A stretch of 64,000 nucleotides of DNA. Source: Candidatus Acidulodesulfobacterium acidiphilum (GTDB lineage Bacteria > SZUA-79 > Acidulodesulfobacterales > Acidulodesulfobacteraceae). The stretch's first letter is position 1, and the number at the start of each line of letters is the position of its first letter. Below are positions 42,970-53,344 of this stretch, piece by piece. The notes below the pieces were generated by a model. The model was not told the DNA's origin, did not search any database, and was given only the letters and a program-made list of their open reading frames with translations. The stretch lies in NCBI GenBank assembly GCA_008534395.1, contig SHMQ01000006.1, forward strand, positions 28,788 to 92,787, written 5' to 3'. A program made the translations under genes and the position numbers.

Positions 42970-43226
42970 TAAACCTATATTTTATTTTTAAAAGTGTACT
43001 TAAAAAAAATAGATTAGACAATTGCTGTATTTTTTACATCCTTTTTAGTTTATTACAAAAAAAAAATTAAATCAATATTTTTTTTAAAAAAATATAACAT
43101 TGTTTTTAAATTGAAGATAAATAAATATAAAATATAAGCGCCTTGCATGTTTATCTATTTAATATTTTATAAACCTTTAAAGAGGATTGATTTATTAGGA
43201 AGGTTAATTGCGCTTTTATTTAAAGG

Positions 43227-43302
<76 letters not shown>

Positions 43303-43437
43303 ATTAAACATGATAAGTTTTATTATATTATCATAAAACTTATTTAAATACAAATATTTTTAAGCGTGCCGTTTAATTTTTATACGGAGAGACGTAAAAA
43401 AAGACTCTAAAAACTAAAAATCAGATAAATATCTTTA

Positions 43438-43525
43438 TGGTGCCGAGGGCCGGAATCGAACCGGCACGGAACAAAGTTCCGAGGGATTTTAAGTCCCTTG
43501 CGTCTACCACTTCCGCCACCCCGGC
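43438..43525 (-). tRNA. tRNA-Leu (UAA)
   Basis: An 88-base class II tRNA with encoded CCA. The acceptor is GCCGGGG with CCTCGGC (one G-U pair), the anticodon loop CTTAAAA gives UAA, and the long variable arm (CTCGGAACTTTGTTCCG) is typical of leucine tRNAs. Confidence 0.96.
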
Positions 43526-43566
43526 AATTATTTAATTGAGAAGATGCGCTTCAAAAAATGCATTAT

Positions 43567-43597
43567 ATAATATCTCACAAATCGCAATATTTGTCAA
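43567..43597 (-). promoter_or_regulatory. Candidate promoter for the tRNA-Leu/tRNA-Phe pair
   Basis: On the minus strand a consensus TTGACA (43597-43592) is followed by GATATT after 17 bases or TATTAT after 19. It starts 4 bases after the nfnB stop and points to tRNA-Leu about 45 bases downstream. Confidence 0.55.
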
Positions 43598-43600
43598 ATA

Positions 43601-45022
<1,422 letters not shown>

Positions 45023-45059
45023 TTATAAATTGTCTGCTATACTCTCTATACTTATAAAA

Positions 45060-45905
45060 TTAAGCAGTTAAATTATGGTGTGCTTTCATATGGCAATCAT
45101 ACGAAGTTTTTTCTTCTTCCTTATAAAATTTAAGCCTGTTCATAAGGTTGTCGAAATCCACTAAATGCCCGTCGAAGTCGGGACCGTCTACGCAAGCAAA
45201 TTTTGTTTTATTGCCCACCAAAACCCTGCATGCACCGCACATTCCCGTTCCGTCTATCATAATTGGATTTAAACTTACGATTGTTTTTATGGATTTTTCT
45301 TTGGTTAGGTCGCTTACGGCTTTCATCATAATTACCGGACCGATGGCGATAACCCTGTCTATCTGTATTTTTTTATCGTAAATAAGGCTTCTTAAAACAT
45401 CTGTGACGATGCCTTTAGTACCGTAGCTTCCGTCGTTTGTAGCGGCAAGAACTTCACTGCTCGCCGATTTCATCTCGTCTTCCATCAAAAGAAGCTCTTT
45501 GTTTCTTGCTCCGATTATAGATATGACGTGATTTCCTTCCGCCTTCATAGCTTTGGCTATAGGATATATTGCCGCAGTTCCAAAACCGCCTCCGATGCAG
45601 ACTACGGTTCCAAATTTTTTTATTTCGGTAGGAACACCGAGAGGCCCTACTAAATCAACTAAACTTTCCCCGACGTTTAATTCGCTGAGCAGGTGCGTAG
45701 TTTTTCCAAGCGTCTGCACAAGTATAGTAATAGTTTTGTCGTTTTTGTCTGAACTTGCGATAGTAATAGGAATTCTTTCGCCGTTTTTATTTACCCTCAA
45801 TATGATAAATTGGCCGGGTAACGCTTTTAACGCAATATCCGGAGCCGATATATTGTATAAATTTATCCCTTCGCCGAGATTTTTCTTGCCGATTATTTGA
45901 TACAT
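45060..45905 (-). CDS. nfnA: NfnA-type small subunit (ferredoxin-NADP reductase-like)
   Basis: A 281-residue FAD/NAD-binding reductase with a C-terminal [2Fe-2S] site: GTGMCGACRVLVGN, then FACVDGPDFDGHLVDFD, hallmarks of NfnA/SudB proteins. The FAD region is around ERIPITIASSD and the nucleotide region at VVCIGGGFGTAAIYPIAKA. It is encoded 43 bases upstream of nfnB, the usual order. Sulfide dehydrogenase (SudAB) activity has been reported for homologues and is an alternative reading. Confidence 0.9.
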   Translation of the reverse strand: MYQIIGKKNLGEGINLYNISAPDIALKALPGQFIILRVNKNGERIPITIASSDKNDKTITILVQTLGKTTHLLSELNVGESLVDLVGPLGVPTEIKKFGTVVCIGGGFGTAAIYPIAKAMKAEGNHVISIIGARNKELLLMEDEMKSASSEVLAATNDGSYGTKGIVTDVLRSLIYDKKIQIDRVIAIGPVIMMKAVSDLTKEKSIKTIVSLNPIMIDGTGMCGACRVLVGNKTKFACVDGPDFDGHLVDFDNLMNRLKFYKEEEKTSYDCHMKAHHNLTA

Positions 45906-45939
45906 ATTTTTATCGATAGGTTATCGTTTTATGCTGTCA

Positions 45940-46014
45940 TGGAGGCGGCACTCGGAATTGAACCGAGGTATAAAGGTTTTGCAGACCTCTGCCTTACCGC
46001 TTGGCTATGCCGCC
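45940..46014 (-). tRNA. tRNA-Cys (GCA)
   Basis: A 75-base tRNA with encoded CCA. The acceptor is GGCGGCA with TGCCGCC, discriminator U as expected for tRNA-Cys; the anticodon loop CTGCAAA gives GCA; the T-loop reads GGTTCAATTCC. It lies 34 bases before nfnA on the same strand, so the two may share a transcript. Confidence 0.96.
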
Positions 46015-46084
46015 TTAATTAAAATATTATTGGACATTCTTTTATTGTATTATTTTTTCACTTTTTTTTAAATAGTTTTTTCTT

Positions 46085-47185
46085 TTATTTGTACAGCAAC
46101 AGGCTTTTTGCTCGTATTCTGCGGTTTACCTTCGGCACTCCCGACTTAAGCTGTTTAAAATTTATACCTTCCGGTTTAGCATAAATAGAGAATGTTCCGA
46201 CCTTGTTAAATACGGTTTTTACTAAAGCGATACCTTTATTAAAAGCTTTAAAGTTGAATACGCTACTCCTTTCTATTCCGCCGGAAGAGACTAAGGACAA
46301 TTTAACTTTACCGCTTATGCGGTCGGCATTTGTTATTACGTTGCCGAATTTATCGACCGCCACTATTTTAATTATAAAAGGTCTTCCTGCCGGAATTTGG
46401 GCAATGTTTGTAGAAATAAGAAACTTTTTAAAATAAGAAGGTCTTATGTTTATATTTTTACTTATAAAAATATGGGTCCTGCCGCCGTAATTAATGGCAA
46501 AGTTTAACTGTCCTATCCCCGCCCTGTCCGAAATAAAATTGAATTTACCGGCACCGTCGTTTATGTAACTGGCTGGTATTATTCTGGGTCTTATGCTGAA
46601 GTTGTCTCCGGTTAAATAAACTTTTATGCTGCCGTTTGATTTCGGCATTAATTTTACGGGGTTTCCGTACTGATCGGCAGCATATATTTTTACTTTAAAC
46701 GGAACGCCGGCTATAACGTTTTTCGGAGCCGATATTTTTAAATTATGGAACGGTCCTGCATAAATATGAATGGGCGTACTTTCGTCTTCTACGCCTTCAA
46801 ATGAGCTCGAAATCTCTATTTTGCCGGCTTTTTTATAAGAAACGTCAAAGTTTACTATGCCTTTCTTAAACTCTGAGGCGGGAATATTCAACTGTTCTTG
46901 ATTGCTTTGCCCGCCGATATTTACGTTAATGTTCAATCCCTCGTATTTCTTGGCAAAATCTGTAATTACGTTGCCGTAATCGTCTAAAGCAACCAATCTG
47001 ACATCAAATTTGCTGCCGGCCTGGACGCTGTGCGGCACGTTTATCCTGAAATTATTAAGCTTTCCGGGAAGAATGGTTATAGTAGTAAATGCATAACCGT
47101 TAACGGAAAACATAGAAATTAAGCAAAAAAGCAGTAAAGAGAAAATAACGGCGTAAAAAGTTATTTTTTTTGCATTAAAATTCAT
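46085..47185 (-). CDS. Exported protein with three Ig-like repeats
   Basis: A 366-residue secreted or surface protein. Signal peptide at residues 1-32 (VIFSLLLFCLISMFSVNGYAF). Three repeats of about 100 residues share a pattern: INVPHSVQAGSKFDVRLVAL..DDYGN, ISAPKNVIAGVPFKVKIYAA..DQYGN and ISTNIAQIPAGRPFIIKIVA..DKFGN, typical of bacterial Ig-like (invasin/filamin-like) domains. The start at 47185 is chosen over an in-frame one at 47221 because AAGGGG precedes it and it leaves a clean signal peptide. It is 41 bases after the gene for a PilO/TPR-like protein. Confidence 0.8.
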   Translation of the reverse strand: MNFNAKKITFYAVIFSLLLFCLISMFSVNGYAFTTITILPGKLNNFRINVPHSVQAGSKFDVRLVALDDYGNVITDFAKKYEGLNINVNIGGQSNQEQLNIPASEFKKGIVNFDVSYKKAGKIEISSSFEGVEDESTPIHIYAGPFHNLKISAPKNVIAGVPFKVKIYAADQYGNPVKLMPKSNGSIKVYLTGDNFSIRPRIIPASYINDGAGKFNFISDRAGIGQLNFAINYGGRTHIFISKNINIRPSYFKKFLISTNIAQIPAGRPFIIKIVAVDKFGNVITNADRISGKVKLSLVSSGGIERSSVFNFKAFNKGIALVKTVFNKVGTFSIYAKPEGINFKQLKSGVPKVNRRIRAKSLLLYK

Positions 47186-47226
47186 AATCGGATTCCCCTT
47201 AATAAAAAAATAATGTTTCATATTTA

Positions 47227-48315
47227 TTATCGTATTTTTTTTGAAATATTTAAATAATATTTAATTTTTTCATCGGAAGGATTCAACTCTAAAGCTTTCC
47301 TAAAACTGTATTCGGCGTTGGAAAACATTTTTAAACGCATGTACGACAGTCCCAGAATAAAATTTATCTGCCATAATTTTTTGTGCTCAAGCGCTTTTTT
47401 GGCATAATACACGGATGCCCTGTAATTTTTAATTTCGTATTCGTCCAAGGCGGCATTTGATAATGCCCTGTAATTATCCGGATTATAACTTAAGGCTTTT
47501 TTAAACATAATCAATGCAGTGCTGAAATCGTTTTGCGAAAACGATAAAACTCCTTTTTTATTATAAAAATTTGATTCTTGAATGCCTGATTTTTTAATGA
47601 AAGCAGTTTTTTTTGCTAATTTTCTATAAACTCTTTCGGATATATTTGATTTTTTCTTTATTTTTTCATAATTTAAAGAAACGTCTTTTGGCTTTGCAGC
47701 GGTTTTTTTATTTTTCTTAACGATATATAAAAACGGATTTATAGTTCCGAGATCTTTCGGCTTCTTTATATATCGCTTAGATTTCAAAATGCTTTTTAAC
47801 GCATCTTGTCTGCTTATAACATATGCAGCCAAGATTGAGGAAAAATTTACCGAATTGTTTTTATTTATATTTTTACCGATATAGAATTTTTTAAAATTTA
47901 TTTTATAATTATACTCTAAATCTTTAACAAAGGAATATATATCGCGTGGATTTCCGAAGCCGGAAACTTTAAAATAAAAATCGGCGGCTGTATTTTTTTT
48001 ATTTAATTTTATAAATTTAACGGCATCCAATTTTATTCGATATTTTTTTCCGGCGCTTATAATTTCCGAAATGAAATATTTTTCGTTTTTATTGAAAGAA
48101 TATCCGTAGCGTAAAATAGGAAAGTCGGTTTTTCGTATTCCTTTTATGCTTTCGTCTATCTTGATTTGAATACTTTTTAGCTCGGCGATTCTTTTGTTTA
48201 TCAAAAAGTTTATTTTATTTTCTTTTGCCGTAATGCTTTTATATATAAAAAAAACGGCAAACACCGATATTATAAAAAATGTTACGGCAAAATAATATGC
48301 TATTTTTTTATTCAC
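47227..48315 (-). CDS. Membrane-anchored PilO-like and TPR protein
   Basis: A 362-residue protein. One N-terminal membrane segment (residues 5-26, IAYYFAVTFFIISVFAVFFIY), a short coiled coil, then a region at about 60-160 resembling PilO/GspM-type periplasmic domains (FYFKVSGFGNPRDIYSFVKD), a lysine-rich linker and at least three TPR units at about 250-362 (LSFSQNDFSTALIMFKKAL, YRASVYYAKKALEHK). The combination suggests a pilus or secretion assembly scaffold, but no pilus genes are nearby. Lysine- and isoleucine-rich like its neighbours. Confidence 0.72.
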   Translation of the reverse strand: MNKKIAYYFAVTFFIISVFAVFFIYKSITAKENKINFLINKRIAELKSIQIKIDESIKGIRKTDFPILRYGYSFNKNEKYFISEIISAGKKYRIKLDAVKFIKLNKKNTAADFYFKVSGFGNPRDIYSFVKDLEYNYKINFKKFYIGKNINKNNSVNFSSILAAYVISRQDALKSILKSKRYIKKPKDLGTINPFLYIVKKNKKTAAKPKDVSLNYEKIKKKSNISERVYRKLAKKTAFIKKSGIQESNFYNKKGVLSFSQNDFSTALIMFKKALSYNPDNYRALSNAALDEYEIKNYRASVYYAKKALEHKKLWQINFILGLSYMRLKMFSNAEYSFRKALELNPSDEKIKYYLNISKKIR

Positions 48316-48383
48316 GACATTATATTTTTTTAAAATTAAATTAATATATTATATATATTTAATACATTATTAAAAATTTTAAG

Positions 48384-48767
48384 TCAATCAATTTTGTAAT
48401 AGGACGCCATAGACGTATCCGTTTCATAGACGTTTACGCTTTTTACGGCTATGCCGTTATGTTGCGTAGATTTAATTTTTTTTTCAAATTCGTTATATAT
48501 ATACATAGCTAAATTTTCCGCAGAAGGGTTTGCGTTTAAAAAAAAGGGGGTCTCGTTGATGAACTTATGGTCGAGCGTTTCCAATACTTCGTTAAGATAA
48601 TTTTTCAGCAGTTTAAAATCTATTGCAATTCCTATTTCGTTTAACTTAGATGCAGAAACGACGGCTTCAACCTTCCAATTGTGCCCGTGAATGTTTTCGC
48701 ATTTTCCTTGATAGCCTCTTAAGGCATGCGCAGACGAAAAACCCGACGTTATTTTTAAATCGAACAT
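48384..48767 (-). CDS. queD: 6-carboxy-5,6,7,8-tetrahydropterin synthase QueD
   Basis: Second step of queuosine synthesis from GTP. Zinc ligands H14, H27 and H29 with catalytic C23 in KCENIHGHNWKV; DHKFINE near residue 70 and the C-terminal ETDTSMASYY are standard. At 127 residues it is of normal size. It is the conventional homologue against which the divergent PTPS-like protein at 35.7 kb can be compared. Encoded 10 bases after the SurA-like gene. Confidence 0.92.
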   Translation of the reverse strand: MFDLKITSGFSSAHALRGYQGKCENIHGHNWKVEAVVSASKLNEIGIAIDFKLLKNYLNEVLETLDHKFINETPFFLNANPSAENLAMYIYNEFEKKIKSTQHNGIAVKSVNVYETDTSMASYYKID

Positions 48768-48777
48768 AATTATTTTA

Positions 48778-49401
48778 TTACGAACCGGTAAAATTATCGT
48801 TAATTTTAATTTTTGCGTGCATTCTGAGATTTACAATCATATTTTTAAGTTTCTTCGCCAGTTCAACCGCATATTTTTGCTTTTGTTTTTTTGCAGTTCC
48901 TCTTCCGTTTTCGATAGTAAATAAAAAGAATTGCAGTCTGTATTTTATGAATTTTTTTTCTATTATAATTTTTTTTAAAAAATTATAGAAACCGTTTTTA
49001 TCAAAACCAAACTTGCTTAAAAATACCGAAAAACTTGTGCGCCTATGAAGAACCGCAAACTTCTTTTTAAAATTTTGAGCCATAGCCTTTAAAGCAGGAT
49101 TGCTTATAATTAAGCCGCCGGCCTTTTCCTGCTGATTAAGAATAATAATCCTGTTTATATATATATTCGTCAAATGCTTTAATTCGCCGTTGGTTAACGT
49201 TTTGTTAATTTTAACATATTTTAAATTATTTACCATATTAAAATTATATAAAAAGTATAAATCATTTAGCGTTATAGCAGTATTGTCAACCGAGGCGGCT
49301 ATAGAATCAACCTGAAATCCGCTTGAAACACTAGCAAAAACCGAAGTCAAAAAAAATGCAAAAAAAAATGACAGCCAAGCAGTTTTTATTTTATATTTCA
49401 T
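48778..49401 (-). CDS. Exported SurA N-domain-like protein
   Basis: A 207-residue protein with a signal peptide (residues 7-28, WLSFFFAFFLTSVFASVSS). After it, DSIAASVDNTAITLNDLYFLYN resembles the start of SurA/PpiC-type chaperones (the usual phrase is AVVN..ITxxDL). No peptidyl-prolyl isomerase domain follows, so at most the chaperone module is present. Function unproven. It shares its strand and envelope theme with the next two exported proteins, with queD between. Confidence 0.7.
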   Translation of the reverse strand: MKYKIKTAWLSFFFAFFLTSVFASVSSGFQVDSIAASVDNTAITLNDLYFLYNFNMVNNLKYVKINKTLTNGELKHLTNIYINRIIILNQQEKAGGLIISNPALKAMAQNFKKKFAVLHRRTSFSVFLSKFGFDKNGFYNFLKKIIIEKKFIKYRLQFFLFTIENGRGTAKKQKQKYAVELAKKLKNMIVNLRMHAKIKINDNFTGS

Positions 49402-49445
49402 TATTTCTAATAGAAATTATTAAAAATTTATTATAAAATCTTTCT

Positions 49446-50699
49446 ATGCATTACAATATAGCATCTATATTTTATATTTTAATATTATCATTATTTTTAT
49501 TTTTTTTATATATTTTTTTATTTAAAAATATACAGTATTTATTTGCTAAAAATAAATTAAGGGAATATACGCGTGAAATTGAAATTTATAAAACCATATT
49601 AAACAACATTAAAGAAGGGGTTGCCGTTATAAACAAAGAAAAAGAAATCTTATTCGTAAACGAATCTTTCGGCAAAAACATAAGGTCGGCAAAAACTGAC
49701 GGCAAAATTATTAATAATCGATTCGATTTTTTAACTAGAAATATAGAACTTAATTCATTAATAGACGGAGCCGTTAAAAATAATTTTTTTAAAATAACCG
49801 AAAAAAAAATTTCTTACTACGATAGGGCCGAAAAAAAAACTGCCGATTGCATAATCTTTAAGATAAATAATAATGATAAATATGCGGTAATAGTTAAAGA
49901 TATCACCGACATGCAGAAAATAGAAGATATCAGGTCGTCTTTTATTCAGAACGTTTCCCATGAATTACAAACGCCGGTAACGGCTATAACCGGTTTTGCC
50001 GAAACTTTAAAAAACGGTGCTATCGATAACCCTTCCGTCAGGTTGAAATTCGTGAATATAATCGAACAGCACGCAAAACGGCTTCGATTTTTAATTGACG
50101 ACCTGATTACGCTTTCCAATATCGAAACGGAAAAGTTTCCGGTTAAGTTAGAAAATATAGATATTAAAACTAATATAGAAAATTCTTTAATTTTATTTGA
50201 ACATGAAATAAAAGAAAAAAATTTATCCGTTATTAATAAAGCGAAAAATGATACATTTATTTCGGATACCGGCAAAATAAGCCTTATAATAAACAACCTT
50301 ATTCAGAATGCCGTGAAATACGGCAATAAAAACGGCATAGTATCGATAGAAGGGTACGCCTGCGACAAGGCGGCGGCATTGAATTTTATTTCTGAAGCCG
50401 AAGAAACATCGGTTTTATGGAATTTTTATTTCCTTAACGAAGACGACTCGCAATTTCTTTTCTTTTCAATAATCGATAACGGTATTGGCGTAAACTATAC
50501 TAATCTTTTAAGGCTGGGCGAAAGATTTTTCAGGATCGACGGCTCGCATAAAAATTCAGCCAAAGGTTCCGGGCTCGGACTGGCTATCGTAAAGCACACC
50601 CTGAAATTATTAAGAGGCAGCGCCGTCATTAAAAGCAGTATGGGAAACGGATTTAAGTTTTCTTTCGTTATACCGGTAAAACGGTTAAACAAAATTTAA
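49446..50699 (+). CDS. Sensor histidine kinase, PhoR-like, orphan
   Basis: A 417-residue membrane sensor kinase. One N-terminal membrane segment (residues 7-28), a PAS-type domain at about 45-155 (ILNNIKEGVAVINKEKEILF), the phospho-acceptor H172 in QNVSHELQTPVTAITGFAE, and an ATPase domain with NLIQNAVKYG, DNGIGV and GSGLGLAIVKHTL. It has almost no periplasmic domain, so it likely senses in the cytoplasm or membrane. No response regulator is adjacent. The stop overlaps the convergent mqnA stop by 15 bases. Confidence 0.92.
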   Translation: MHYNIASIFYILILSLFLFFLYIFLFKNIQYLFAKNKLREYTREIEIYKTILNNIKEGVAVINKEKEILFVNESFGKNIRSAKTDGKIINNRFDFLTRNIELNSLIDGAVKNNFFKITEKKISYYDRAEKKTADCIIFKINNNDKYAVIVKDITDMQKIEDIRSSFIQNVSHELQTPVTAITGFAETLKNGAIDNPSVRLKFVNIIEQHAKRLRFLIDDLITLSNIETEKFPVKLENIDIKTNIENSLILFEHEIKEKNLSVINKAKNDTFISDTGKISLIINNLIQNAVKYGNKNGIVSIEGYACDKAAALNFISEAEETSVLWNFYFLNEDDSQFLFFSIIDNGIGVNYTNLLRLGERFFRIDGSHKNSAKGSGLGLAIVKHTLKLLRGSAVIKSSMGNGFKFSFVIPVKRLNKI

Positions 50700-51569
50700 C
50701 TCTGGAGTAGATTTTATAAGCTTATATTTGTAAAGTAAATCGGCATAAATATTAAAACCCCTTATTTCATCGGGTCCTAAGTTAAAACTCAGACAGTCCG
50801 TCCAATATTCCATAAGCTCTTCAAAAGATATGAAGTCATAATCGCCGGATTTTATCGCCGTTTCGGCTGCATCTTTAAAACCGGATAACGCTTTTATTTT
50901 TGATTTTATCAAATAATCGTATAAAACGGAAAATTCATTTTTATTGCCGTCGTAAGATTCTTTTCTTATTATAAAAAGAGCAAAAACAAAAGGGGAAGAC
51001 GTATGTCTGTACCATAAATCCGCTAAGTCGTATGCATAATAGCCGTCCGGAATATTTTTTACAAGTTTTAAGGCATTATTGCCTATATGCAGGAAACTGT
51101 TTCCTTCAGCTATTTTTCGATAATAATCCGAATCTATCTCAAGCTCTAAATTTTCGTTTTGTTTCAAACTTAAAAATTTCATTTCGTTTAAATCCATTTT
51201 ATAAAATTCTGCCAATAAAACTTTTAATAAATTTAACGAGGTAAGGGTTTCCGGCGTAACGTATACCGTTTCGTTCTTATTGAAATTCTCTATGGATTTA
51301 TTTGAAAAAAGATATATGCTTTTTACTTTTTTCTTGGAACTTATCGAAAGGTTGGGAAATATATAAGAATTATCGTAATTAGAAATATAGTAAAAAGAAG
51401 ATGAAGGGCTTATATCTATGCCGCCGTATTGTAATTTACTATTCAAAAAAGCCGGCGTTCCGGAAATAAAATCCGCAAAATTATTTCTGTTTTCGCCGTT
51501 AAGTATTTTTTTTAAATAATAGTAGATAGGATATACGTTAAGATAATTTATTTCTCCTATTTTAATCAT
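50685..51569 (-). CDS. mqnA: Chorismate dehydratase MqnA (futalosine menaquinone pathway)
   Basis: Periplasmic-binding-fold enzyme that makes 3-enolpyruvylbenzoate from chorismate. Opening IGEINYLNVYPIYYYL and GTPAFLNSKLQYGGIDISPSSSF match the family substrate-site region (usually G-x-P-x-x-L-N, then S-S). At 294 residues it is of normal length. It indicates menaquinone made by the futalosine route. It follows the phosphatase gene after 15 bases. Confidence 0.85.
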   Translation of the reverse strand: MIKIGEINYLNVYPIYYYLKKILNGENRNNFADFISGTPAFLNSKLQYGGIDISPSSSFYYISNYDNSYIFPNLSISSKKKVKSIYLFSNKSIENFNKNETVYVTPETLTSLNLLKVLLAEFYKMDLNEMKFLSLKQNENLELEIDSDYYRKIAEGNSFLHIGNNALKLVKNIPDGYYAYDLADLWYRHTSSPFVFALFIIRKESYDGNKNEFSVLYDYLIKSKIKALSGFKDAAETAIKSGDYDFISFEELMEYWTDCLSFNLGPDEIRGFNIYADLLYKYKLIKSTPELNFV

Positions 51570-51584
51570 AAAATGATGCTCGTA

Positions 51585-52220
51585 TTACGGTAAAATTTGC
51601 GAAATTTCTTTATATAAATAATCTGGATTGTATCCTTTTAGTTCGTCGTATTCGTGATTCCCCGAAGCAACGGCGCATATATGAATGCCGGCATTTTTTG
51701 CGGCCATTATGTCTATCGGGGAATCGCCGATTAATATTGTATACTCTTTTGGAATAGCAGTCATATCGACGATTTTGTTTATCATTTCCGGCGACGGCTT
51801 GCCTTCTAAACCGTCGAATACACCGTAAACGCAATCAAAAAGACCAATGATCTGCAGATGCTTTAAAAGTTCACGCGATATAGAACCGGTTTTATTAGTC
51901 GCTACGCTAAGAATTTTATTTTCGCTTTTTAATTTTAAAAGAAGTTCTTTCGCGCCTTTTATCAACGTTGTTTTATCGAAACAGACTTCCGTGTATTTTT
52001 TTCTAAAAACGGCGATAGCTTCTTCTTCATTCTCTTTTCCGAAAAGTTTGCCGAGCAGGCCTTCAAGCGGAACGCCTACGTAAGAACTGGATTCTTCCGG
52101 CGTTATCTGCCTGCTTTGGAATTTAGAAAACACGGCGTCGAAGGCATCGTTTATAGCTTCAAACGAATCTATAAGCGTCCCGTCTAAATCAAAAATTATT
52201 GAATTATATTTTTTTAAAAT
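51585..52220 (-). CDS. HAD-family phosphatase (phosphoglycolate-phosphatase-like), non-ATG start
   Basis: Haloacid-dehalogenase hydrolase of 211 residues. The catalytic motif FDLDGTLIDS lies at about residue 10, the threonine/serine motif SVATNKTG near 109 and the lysine and GDSPIDIMAA motif near 170. The reading frame holds no ATG, GTG or TTG before the catalytic aspartate; the best start is an ATT at 52220 giving (M)LKKYNSIIFDLDG, with AGAGG 9 bases upstream. A later GTG at 52133 would remove the active site. It overlaps the galT stop by 7 bases. Substrate unknown. Confidence 0.82.
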   Translation of the reverse strand: MLKKYNSIIFDLDGTLIDSFEAINDAFDAVFSKFQSRQITPEESSSYVGVPLEGLLGKLFGKENEEEAIAVFRKKYTEVCFDKTTLIKGAKELLLKLKSENKILSVATNKTGSISRELLKHLQIIGLFDCVYGVFDGLEGKPSPEMINKIVDMTAIPKEYTILIGDSPIDIMAAKNAGIHICAVASGNHEYDELKGYNPDYLYKEISQILP

Positions 52221-53299
52221 TTTAAAAAACCTCTCATAAATTCGGCGGTTTCTTCGGGAATAGCCGTATTAATGGACATTCCGGTTCCTATCTCGAAACC
52301 GGCTTTCATAGTCAGTCTTGGAATAATTCTTAAACTCCAGTGATAATAGTCTTCTTTTTCGTCTGCTATCGGCGGATTATTAAATACGAAATTATAATCC
52401 GGATTGTCGAGCGCATCATACATACCTTTAAGAATCTTTTTGACTATTATGCCGAGAGCCTTAACCTTATCCATAGAAATATTTGAAAAACAGGGCTCGT
52501 GCGACAGCGGCATTATCCATGTTTCAAAAGGGCTCGCCGAAGCAAACGGATGAAAAACTATGAAATCGTCGGTCTGCATTATTATCCTTCTGCCGTCCAC
52601 TATTTCAGCCTGTATCATATCGCAAAAAATACATCTTCCAACTTCGTCATAATAAAATCTGGCCTGCGAAATATTATTTCTAAGGCTCAGCGGTATTACG
52701 GGCGCGGCTATAATCTGCGAATGGGAATGTATGATGGAAGTTCCGGCGTTAGCGCCGCTGTTTTTAAAAATTATGATATATTTAAATTTAGAATTGTTGC
52801 GCAGGCTCAAATACCTCTGCCTGTACATCAAAAAAAGCTCCTGCACCTGCTTGTCCGAAAAAAAAGGTATCGTTTCGTTATGTTTAGGCGTATCTATTAC
52901 TACTTCGTGCGTACCTATTCCGGGTTTAGTCCTGAAAACTTCCGTTGCCCTGGGAAAAAAATATCCCGTAAAATCGGTATTTACGGATTTTATCCCTTCA
53001 TAAGCGTTTAAATTTTCTTCAGAATTAAGAGAAAGAGCGGCAAATTTATTAGGAATTACTCTTATCCACCAGCCTTTAGAATTTGTCGGAGTGCCATAAG
53101 TCCTGAAAGCATCTACTTCATGGGGCGAGAAGTGTTCGTTTCCCGAACAAAAAGGGCAATCCGCCGAATATTCGCCGAGCTTTTCGAGCGTATCTTTTTT
53201 ATGTGCGGAGTCCCCGCCGAATTCGTTAGGCCTTCTTCTTCTTTCGGTAGCTATTATGACCCATTCTCTTGTGGTAGGATCCTGCCTTAATTCCGACAT
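52214..53299 (-). CDS. galT: Galactose-1-phosphate uridylyltransferase GalT
   Basis: Transfers UMP between UDP-glucose and galactose-1-phosphate. The active-site triad motif is H191-S-H193-S-Q195 in IIHSHSQII, with H193 the expected nucleophile; a zinc site is likely at CPFCSGNE (C48, C51). It begins MSELRQDPTTREWVIIATER, usual in the family. At 361 residues it is complete. No other galactose genes are close by; related enzymes also act on other sugar phosphates, so exact substrate is less certain. Confidence 0.92.
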   Translation of the reverse strand: MSELRQDPTTREWVIIATERRRRPNEFGGDSAHKKDTLEKLGEYSADCPFCSGNEHFSPHEVDAFRTYGTPTNSKGWWIRVIPNKFAALSLNSEENLNAYEGIKSVNTDFTGYFFPRATEVFRTKPGIGTHEVVIDTPKHNETIPFFSDKQVQELFLMYRQRYLSLRNNSKFKYIIIFKNSGANAGTSIIHSHSQIIAAPVIPLSLRNNISQARFYYDEVGRCIFCDMIQAEIVDGRRIIMQTDDFIVFHPFASASPFETWIMPLSHEPCFSNISMDKVKALGIIVKKILKGMYDALDNPDYNFVFNNPPIADEKEDYYHWSLRIIPRLTMKAGFEIGTGMSINTAIPEETAEFMRGFLKF

Positions 53300-53344
53300 A
53301 TTTAATATTTATATATAATCTATATTTTATAATTTTTTATATTT

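Noticed and set aside
43313..43343. Terminator between tRNA-Leu and tRNA-Phe
   Set aside because: The 11-base inverted repeat is almost entirely A and T and would be a weak hairpin without a defined tail; left as a remark in the tRNA-Phe entry.
51585..52133. A shorter phosphatase starting at the GTG at 52133
   Set aside because: It would remove the catalytic motif FDLDGTLIDS that is intact in the same frame just upstream.
52214..53299. Two plus-strand frames of 90-170 codons inside galT
   Set aside because: They mirror the strongly conserved galT frame and show no recognisable protein features.
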